DNA of 12,831 nt from Anaerolineaceae bacterium (lineage in GTDB: Bacteria; Chloroflexota; Anaerolineae; 4572-78): contig JANTHQ010000020.1 of the NCBI GenBank assembly GCA_024762375.1, positions 1 through 12,831 of the forward strand, in the 5' to 3' direction. How positions within the stretch are numbered: position 1 is the stretch's first letter; every line of letters starts with the position of its first letter. The notes under the pieces were generated by a model. The model worked only from the letters and a program-made list of their open reading frames with translations. It was not told the DNA's origin and ran no database searches. Below are positions 1 through 6,500 of this stretch, piece by piece. The position numbers were made by a program, and so were the translations under genes.

Positions 1-871
1 AATCAGAACTGGGATTGGGTTGCCACGATACCCAACCACGGTCGCTGCTGTTGCCGCCATTCCAGATGTCTCGTTCTTCCGAGCCGTTTTCCAGCCAGCC
101 GTTGAGCGTGTTGATGTTCAGTGCGATGGGGTAGACTTCGCACCGCGCCAAATCTTGAGAGTCAACCCGCATGGTGGTTTGGGAATATAGCGGCACAGGG
201 TTCAAAATCCAGTTCATAATCGGCACGCCCAGCAGTTGGGGTTGCTCGTAAAACATTTCAACCACGTTGACTGAATTGTTTGACCATTCGCCGATGATGC
301 CCTTTTTGGCCAAACTACAGTTCAGCTCGTCGTTTTTCTGTTTCAATTCGGCCGCCAATGCGGAAACATCCAACCGGCTGGTGACTGTGGTGGTGGGGGG
401 GTATTTGTATTGCAAATACTCGTAATTGGGCATATCGGGGTGCAAAACCAAATCGTCCAGCGTGTAATCCGGCGAGCAGGTGGTGGCGCAACCGGGTAAC
501 CCGTCGCACGGTTTTTGGGTATCCACCACAATATGGGTGATGATGATTGCGGCGCGGGGGTCGGTGGGTGTGCCGCCGCCATTGAACAGATAATCCTGTA
601 ATTTCAGTTCGCCGGCATTGCTGATGAGGGTATGGGTGATGACATTGCCGAACCCGATATCCTCCGGGGTGTATTGCTGAAAATCGAGCGCGCCCGGTTT
701 GATGGAAAATCGAGTGGCTTCGCGGTCAACTGCCGTCAGCGTCAGTGCGCCCCAAATGGCGTACCCCACTTCAAACAGCCCCAGCAGCATAAAAGCCAAT
801 ATCGGCACGATAAGCGCCATTTCGACCATACTCTGGGCACGTTCTTTTTTGGATGGTTGTGTGTTTCCCAT
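1..871 (-). CDS. TadE-like pseudopilin with long extracellular part (C-terminus beyond window)
   Basis: This frame is open from an ATG at 871 to the window edge, so 290 residues are visible and the stop lies outside. The start is preceded by AGGAGA six bases upstream. Residues 12-17 (A-Q-S-M-V-E) followed by a hydrophobic helix to about residue 34 match the TadE N-terminal signature (Q-x-x-V-E-x-A-L, then a helix with L-P or V-P). TadE/TadF proteins are minor pseudopilins of the Tad (Flp) pilus, inserted in the membrane and matured by a prepilin peptidase. A Glu lies five residues after the presumed cleavage point, as expected, but the residue before that point is Ala12 rather than Gly. The extracellular part has a Cys cluster (about residues 119-127) and a Trp-rich stretch near the visible end (D-I-W-N-G then G-W-V-S-W). 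It is the last visible gene of the surface operon, 21 bases after the preceding stop. The TadE assignment is solid; the role of the C-terminal part is unknown. Confidence 0.88.
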   Translation of the reverse strand, partial: MGNTQPSKKERAQSMVEMALIVPILAFMLLGLFEVGYAIWGALTLTAVDREATRFSIKPGALDFQQYTPEDIGFGNVITHTLISNAGELKLQDYLFNGGGTPTDPRAAIIITHIVVDTQKPCDGLPGCATTCSPDYTLDDLVLHPDMPNYEYLQYKYPPTTTVTSRLDVSALAAELKQKNDELNCSLAKKGIIGEWSNNSVNVVEMFYEQPQLLGVPIMNWILNPVPLYSQTTMRVDSQDLARCEVYPIALNINTLNGWLENGSEERDIWNGGNSSDRGWVSWQPNPSSD

Positions 872-892
872 AACCTGTCTCCTGTCTGGAAA

Positions 893-1570
893 CTACTGTC
901 GCTGCAAATTTGACGCAATATTGGTGACTTTTCCGGTGTTGGCATCAATAAACACCGTGTGATACAATTTTGTGTTTTTGTCGTACCCGGCAACAGTCCA
1001 TTGCAGTGGTGCGCCGGGTTCGCTCACCTGCAATTGTGCGACCACTTGAATTTCCGGTATGCCGGAAATGAGCGCGGTTCCACCATAATTGAGCCATGTG
1101 TTCACGGCTGCCGGGCTGTCCACCGTCCAATTTTCGGTGGGCAGCGGATATGGGGCGTTGTAGATGCGTTCGCCGTGTGTTGTGCCCATAACGCTGCCGT
1201 CTGTCCCCACTGTGACGAAAAAGAAGCGTTTTCGGCTGGGAGAATAGTAACGATATGTCCAGAATGTCGGTTCGCCCACTGTATCGAGGGTTGCGTTTTC
1301 CCATGTAGCTGTAACGGCGAACAGTTGCGCGTCGGTTGCCCACTGTGATAATTTTTGTTGTGCCGCGGCTTGCATCGTTTTGGCGGTAACTTGGGTAAAA
1401 ACCACTGTCACCGTTGCCTGCGGTGCGATGATGGCATCGGCCGGTGCGGCGGGTGATGGTGTGATGCCCGGGTATAAAATGAAATATCCCACTGTTCCCA
1501 ATAATGCACATCCGATTATCCAAAAACCGGCTATTAAAATGATGTCGCTGCGACGAAGTTTGAATTTCAT
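893..1570 (-). CDS. Membrane-anchored protein with PepSY-like C-terminal region
   Basis: The product has 225 residues, starts at ATG 1570 and ends with TAG. A short basic N-terminus (K-F-K-L-R-R) precedes one transmembrane helix at about residues 10-32, then a Pro/Ala-rich spacer (35-50). The rest should lie outside the cytoplasmic membrane. Residues 185-217 read like a PepSY hairpin: hydrophobic strand (L-Q-W-T-V-A), polar turn, a second strand (Y-H-T-V-F-I), then D-A-N-T-G-K-V. PepSY domains are often linked to protease inhibition or to folding of secreted proteins. The middle region resembles the same type of fold (F-F-F-V-T-V-G-T-D-G-S-V at 116-127), so two such units are possible. It lies 5 bases after the propeller gene and 21 bases before a TadE gene, so it is almost certainly co-transcribed. 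No strong Shine-Dalgarno is seen; a GGTGAT overlaps the end of the upstream gene. The specific function is not recognised; a chaperone or accessory role for the exported neighbours is a guess. Confidence 0.85.
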   Translation of the reverse strand: MKFKLRRSDIILIAGFWIIGCALLGTVGYFILYPGITPSPAAPADAIIAPQATVTVVFTQVTAKTMQAAAQQKLSQWATDAQLFAVTATWENATLDTVGEPTFWTYRYYSPSRKRFFFVTVGTDGSVMGTTHGERIYNAPYPLPTENWTVDSPAAVNTWLNYGGTALISGIPEIQVVAQLQVSEPGAPLQWTVAGYDKNTKLYHTVFIDANTGKVTNIASNLQRQ

Positions 1571-1575
1571 AAATG

Positions 1576-3528
1576 TTATTTCATCACCAGCGGTAAATAG
1601 ATGGTGTATTGTTGAAAAACAGTTTGGGCAGGTTTGGTCAGAATACTGTTGCTGGCCTGATTTCCCAGCACCGCATTGTTGATGATGGTCACCGGCAACT
1701 CAAGTTGGTCTTTGGTCACAGCGCTCATCGTGATTTCCACCGTTTCCCCCATTGGAATGTCGGCGCCCCACAACAGGGTTTTTGTGGCGGGGTCGAATGA
1801 CAACGTGTCGGACATGGTTGCCCCATAACCGGTCACCGTGACATCATCGGGAAGGTTGAATGTGTCGGTGATGCGCACGCCGATGGCATTCAGGTCGCCG
1901 GTGTTTGCCAATGTGATGGTGTATGCCAGCGTTTGCGATGGCAGCGGGTCTGTGCTGGTGACAACGAGAGTGGGCTGCACGTCATTGGTCATTTGGAACA
2001 TATCTTCATCTTGCAGATACAGCGGGTCAATCGTTCCGGCGATGAAGCCGCGATAGAAAACATCTTGCGCGTTGTCTGTGTCTTCCAGATACGCCACGTG
2101 CAATTTTCCCTGTCCGCCCTCGGCCGGGTCGGTGATGGCCAGTGCCGGTGCTACCGAGTCGTTTTCGCTGGTGCCGGCGATGCGCTCAATGTTGTTTGGC
2201 GCGGGTGGTACGCGTCCTGCACCCGGGTCGGGGGTGGGGGTAGGCGGGTTGGTGACGGTGTACGGCGGCGTGTACCACGTTTCGGTAATGTTGGCGGAAG
2301 TATCGACATTTACCCACGAGTGATAAACTTGCAGGGCGCTCGTTTCGCTGCTGGGGTAGCGGTTGAAGTGCCACACAATGTTCAACCGGGTAATGGACGA
2401 TGTGCCGGTGATAGCCAACGCGGGCCGCAATCCGGCGGCTACGCCTTTATTGTTAGAGTAGTAAATGTCGGATTTGCCAAAAGATGGGTAATTTAAATTT
2501 TCATCCGGGTCGGGGATGCCTTTATAGTGCCCCGTCCAACCGAGCCCGTTTGTGGTGGAACGGTCGTAAACCAGTAGAAATTCAGCGTTGTCATCGGAGT
2601 CAACGGCTGCCGGGTCTCTGATATCAAAGGTGACGAACAGCAAATCGCCTTTTGCCACCAAATCCGGGTGCCCCACCTGCCCACCGTCAAACGTGCCTTG
2701 GTCGGCTTGCCAACTGTTGGCACCGGTAGCGATTAATATATCGTCGGTGGGGCTGTCGTCGTATAAATAGTTTATATGGACTTTGTCGCTGTTAACCCAT
2801 ACCATATGCAGACGCCCATTTGAATATACCAGCCGCGGGGTTGTCCCTTTGACGGCAATGCCCGACGTGTCCTGCGCTTGCGTCGGCAAAGACCAGTTTT
2901 CGCCGTTTGTGCTGCGGCTGTGATAAATCGTATTGTTGTTGGCTGTGTCAACCCATACCACATGCAAGTTTCCGCTGCCATCTTGAGCGATGGCGGGTGT
3001 GCTGTATTCTCCCTGCGCGATGGTAACCGGGGCGGTGCAGGTGGGTCGGACACCGGAAACATCGCACCGGGCGTATTTTATGGCCAATGGAATCGGTTGG
3101 ACACCGATACCGACATCGATGTTTGCATCGCTCCACACCACGTGAACGATTTTGCTGCCGAGAGCATTATCGAAAATGAGTGCCGGCTCTTTGCCCGTAT
3201 GTGCATTTGTGGTAGCCGTAAAAACATTAATGCGCGGCCGCCAATAGCCGTCATTTTCATCGGCATTGGCTAAAACGATGTGCCCTGCCAGTTTGTTGGC
3301 ATCGAACCCGCCGGCCCATACCACGGCGAACGTGCTGCCTTTTCGGGCAATTTCCGGTGCGTCAGACAGATAGCCGAGTTTCGCTGTCCGCGACAGGTTG
3401 GTCGGGTGGGCAAAATCTTCCTCTGATGCGGCGCGGGTGATGAGTACCAGTGCCACACCCAGCAAAACCAACGCACCAATGGCCACGCCACTGAATTTTA
3501 ACCACCGTAAATTTCTGTTTTTGGGCAT
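1576..3528 (-). CDS. Secreted or anchored beta-propeller protein with DUF11-type domain and IYLPLVMK tail
   Basis: The product has 650 residues. Its ATG at 3528 has GGGAG eight bases upstream. Residues 11-31 form a hydrophobic segment ending in R-A-A-S, either a signal peptide or an anchor. Residues 50-500 contain repeated propeller-blade strands of the type L-H-V-V-W-x-D (near 128, 188, 240, 381 and 476) and two Asp-box-like turns (S-R-S-T-N-G-E-N-W at 204-212; D-R-S-T-T-N-G-L-G-W at 322-331). This suggests a sialidase-like fold. I see no recognisable sialidase active site, so binding or structure is more likely than catalysis. A Thr/Pro linker lies at 427-445. Residues 518-630 resemble a DUF11 beta-sandwich (T-L-A-Y-T-I-T-L-A-N-T-G, then I-T-D-T-F). 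The protein ends Y-T-I-Y-L-P-L-V-M-K, a terminal pattern I associate with exported Chloroflexota proteins. The gene starts 24 bases after the giant TadE gene and is probably in the same operon and on the same surface. Confidence 0.88.
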   Translation of the reverse strand: MPKNRNLRWLKFSGVAIGALVLLGVALVLITRAASEEDFAHPTNLSRTAKLGYLSDAPEIARKGSTFAVVWAGGFDANKLAGHIVLANADENDGYWRPRINVFTATTNAHTGKEPALIFDNALGSKIVHVVWSDANIDVGIGVQPIPLAIKYARCDVSGVRPTCTAPVTIAQGEYSTPAIAQDGSGNLHVVWVDTANNNTIYHSRSTNGENWSLPTQAQDTSGIAVKGTTPRLVYSNGRLHMVWVNSDKVHINYLYDDSPTDDILIATGANSWQADQGTFDGGQVGHPDLVAKGDLLFVTFDIRDPAAVDSDDNAEFLLVYDRSTTNGLGWTGHYKGIPDPDENLNYPSFGKSDIYYSNNKGVAAGLRPALAITGTSSITRLNIVWHFNRYPSSETSALQVYHSWVNVDTSANITETWYTPPYTVTNPPTPTPDPGAGRVPPAPNNIERIAGTSENDSVAPALAITDPAEGGQGKLHVAYLEDTDNAQDVFYRGFIAGTIDPLYLQDEDMFQMTNDVQPTLVVTSTDPLPSQTLAYTITLANTGDLNAIGVRITDTFNLPDDVTVTGYGATMSDTLSFDPATKTLLWGADIPMGETVEITMSAVTKDQLELPVTIINNAVLGNQASNSILTKPAQTVFQQYTIYLPLVMK

Positions 3529-3552
3529 AAATCACGCTCCCTGCGATTGTTT

Positions 3553-6500
3553 TTAGAACAGCAACAACGACAGATTATCCAATATTTGCCCCGGTTGCAA
3601 CACGATAATGCTCGAAGCGGAGTAGAAGACATTATCTTCCCAGTATTCCGCGTACAATATGTACTGTGTGCCGCTGGGGTCTGCCGGCAGGTCATAGAAA
3701 CTGAAAGTCGAATCTTGGATGGTGTACGTTTTCGCCATACTGCCGTCAATGGCGTAAATCCACACATTCACACCCGGTTTTTCCACAGGCTGGCCATTGA
3801 TGAACACCCGCACATCACCGGCTACTTTGGTGCTGTATGTTCCCGGAATGGGTTGCTGGGTACACACTTCCAAATCGACATTATCGATATAGAAACGGGT
3901 GCTGGCAGTGTTGTTCGGGTTGGGCGAGTTGAAGTACAGCCGCAATCGTTGACCGCTATAATTGAGCAGTGATGCAGCGGGCGAAAAGCCGTCAGCGACA
4001 TCGATAGTGCGCTGAACCCATTCGCTATTGTTCGGGTCGGGGTTATTCGGGTCGATGAATGGCGGTGTTGCCCCGGTGGTGATAGTGATGGGCGTAAATT
4101 CGGTCAGGGTACTGCCGGTCTGGTCTTGCAGCGACACGAACAGCGGGTCGGGGTCGTCCACCCCTTCCGGGTTGACGGCGGTGTGCAGAGTCAGGTTTAG
4201 GCTAGTGCCGCCGTTAACGGTGGGGGTGATGACCCAACCGGGCATATCAAATTCCTGGTATATCCACGGATGACGCGGCAGGCCGGAAATTTCGGTGGCG
4301 GGCAACAACATACTGAAACTTTGTCCCACACCAAAATAGTGCGGTACGCTGGTGCGGGTTACTTGCTCGGAAATTCCGGCATAGTGCCACAGCGACATCA
4401 GGTCATCGCTTTCAAAATCGCCGTTTTGGATGGCCGATTGGCACGAGAGCAAGCCCGGCGGCGGGTCGGGGATTCCGGCAGCGGAACATTGCGACGGGGT
4501 GTAATTGGTACCGGCATCGGGGGTGAAATTCGGGTCGGTGGTGAGCAGGATTTGGTAGAATTCGAAGCCGTCTTCTCGCTGCCACACGCTGATGGTTTGC
4601 CGTCCGGCGGTAGAAAAGTCGATGGATGCTCGGTTCGCCGTATCCTGCAAGTCGTTTGACCATGATAGGCTTCCATATGTGCCAAACGTTAAGTTGTGTG
4701 ATGGCGTTGCCCCGGTCAATGCGACAAAAACGCTGTTGTCGCCGCCACCTGCCGCATACCCCAACACCCACACATAGTATGTGCCGGGGTTGGTCACATC
4801 AACCTGATACTGTAATTCCGGCGCATCGGTGCTGAAGGAATAATAGTTACCGTTGCCGTTGGGAACAGTATACCCGTTGTGCCCGCTTCGGGTGGTAGCC
4901 TCCCAACTGTTACCGTTTGAACCGGGGTTATTCGCCGTTTGGTTGATGGCGTCAATGACCACCAGCCCGCTCGATTCTCGCACGGCGCCACAACTTTCGG
5001 CGCCGGCCGGGGCCACACAAACGTGATAGTTGTCGAGAGTGACGGTGTTCTTCAGATGGTCGCTGTACGAGGCGTTGAATGTACCCACCAGAATATTATC
5101 GGGCATTTGGTTTAACGAAACGGTTGTCTGTTCAACCCAGTTTGTGGGTGGGTTGGCTGTGTCATAAGAATAGTATAAGGTAAAATCGTTGCCGGTGCGC
5201 ACCACACGCAGCCAAACCGGCCGGTTGGCGTTGCCGATGTCTTCGTCGTGTTGGATGGAGCCACTTTCTCGGTACACATATTGCAGGTCGTGGTTATGCG
5301 TTGAGGCCCACAGCAATTTGTCCGCATCCGAATCGACGCTGGCGCGCAGTTCCAGCCCGAATTTAGCGTAGTTGGGCAATGAACTGCCATCTTCATACGC
5401 GCTTTGCGACACGGCACGCACCCGTACATCAAAATTGCCGGAAACGGTGTGGTAGGCATACAACTCGCCGCCGTTGGCATCATCAGACTGGGTGGGGTTT
5501 GAGCCGTTGTTGTTCATGGTGATGAGTGTGGTGGATGAGTCGTATGTAAATGGCACGTATGAACCGCTGTTGCCCACTACCTCTAAAAATGATGGAGTCG
5601 GGTTGCTGGCATCGCCATAGGCGCGTGTGCTCCACCCGGCGTCAACCGTGCCATCGATGTTGGGGGTGTAATCAATGTCGGATGGATTGGTGCAATTCGG
5701 GGCACACACGCGGAAATACAGCGCATCAAATGGGGTGAGTGTATCGTTGTAAGACGCGGCAAACAGCCCAACCAATGTATGATGGTTATTTACCAGTCGA
5801 TTGTTGGTGACCGTGTCGGCGGTTGTCCACGATGTGGGTGGGGTGCTGCTGTTGGCGGTAGAATAATAAAGCGTGATGTTGTTGCCCACCCGTTGCGCTC
5901 GCAGCCAAATCGGGGTGGCAGAAGGATGTGGCGTGGGATAATCGCCATTGCTGGAATATGTTGCCTGCTGAATACCGCTGGCGTTGCGGCGCACAATATT
6001 TTGGTATTGCAGTCCGTTCCAATTTCGATGGTAGCCCCAATCGAGTTTTGGAGCACGATTCCACGCGGCCCGCCGAATTTCGATACCCCATTTGGTGGCA
6101 TTGGGGTCTTGAGACGTAATGCGGGTAACAACCTCGAAATCGTTGGATGTGGTAAATGCCAAATCACGATAGGCGTAGAAAAACCCGCCGTTGCTGTCAT
6201 CGCTTATTTGCCAAGTGGTGCTGCCGGTGGTCAACAGGCGCAAGGTGTCTGATGTTGGCGCGGGCTGGCTCAAATCGGTGTCGCCGTAAGGCTGTAAATT
6301 TGTCAATGCCGAACCATCGTATTCCAGCAAACATGTCGGCGGGGTGATGGTGGTTGACAGCAAGTTGTTGCATTCGTTGCTGGATGGGTTGGTATCGCAA
6401 TCCGGGCCTTCGGGAATGCGGTTGGAAGTGTCGGCGCGCGCCCACAGGTTGTGGTCGTATGCGCCATATACCGCCAATGTGGTGGTAAATGTGCGAGTTT

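Noticed and set aside
945..1523. Minus-strand open frame of 192 codons overlapping the PepSY-like gene in another frame
   Set aside because: Only the 893-1570 frame has a start with a transmembrane helix and family-like strands; the other frame has no coherent pattern.
1576..3528. Active sialidase
   Set aside because: Asp-box-like turns and propeller strands are present, but I cannot find the Arg triad, nucleophile Tyr/Glu or acid Asp arrangement of sialidases; the Asp-box alone marks the fold.
4028..4054. Short GGGTCGG-type DNA repeats in the adhesin gene
   Set aside because: They are codon effects of repeated Asp-Pro-Asn residues in a linker and not a DNA element.
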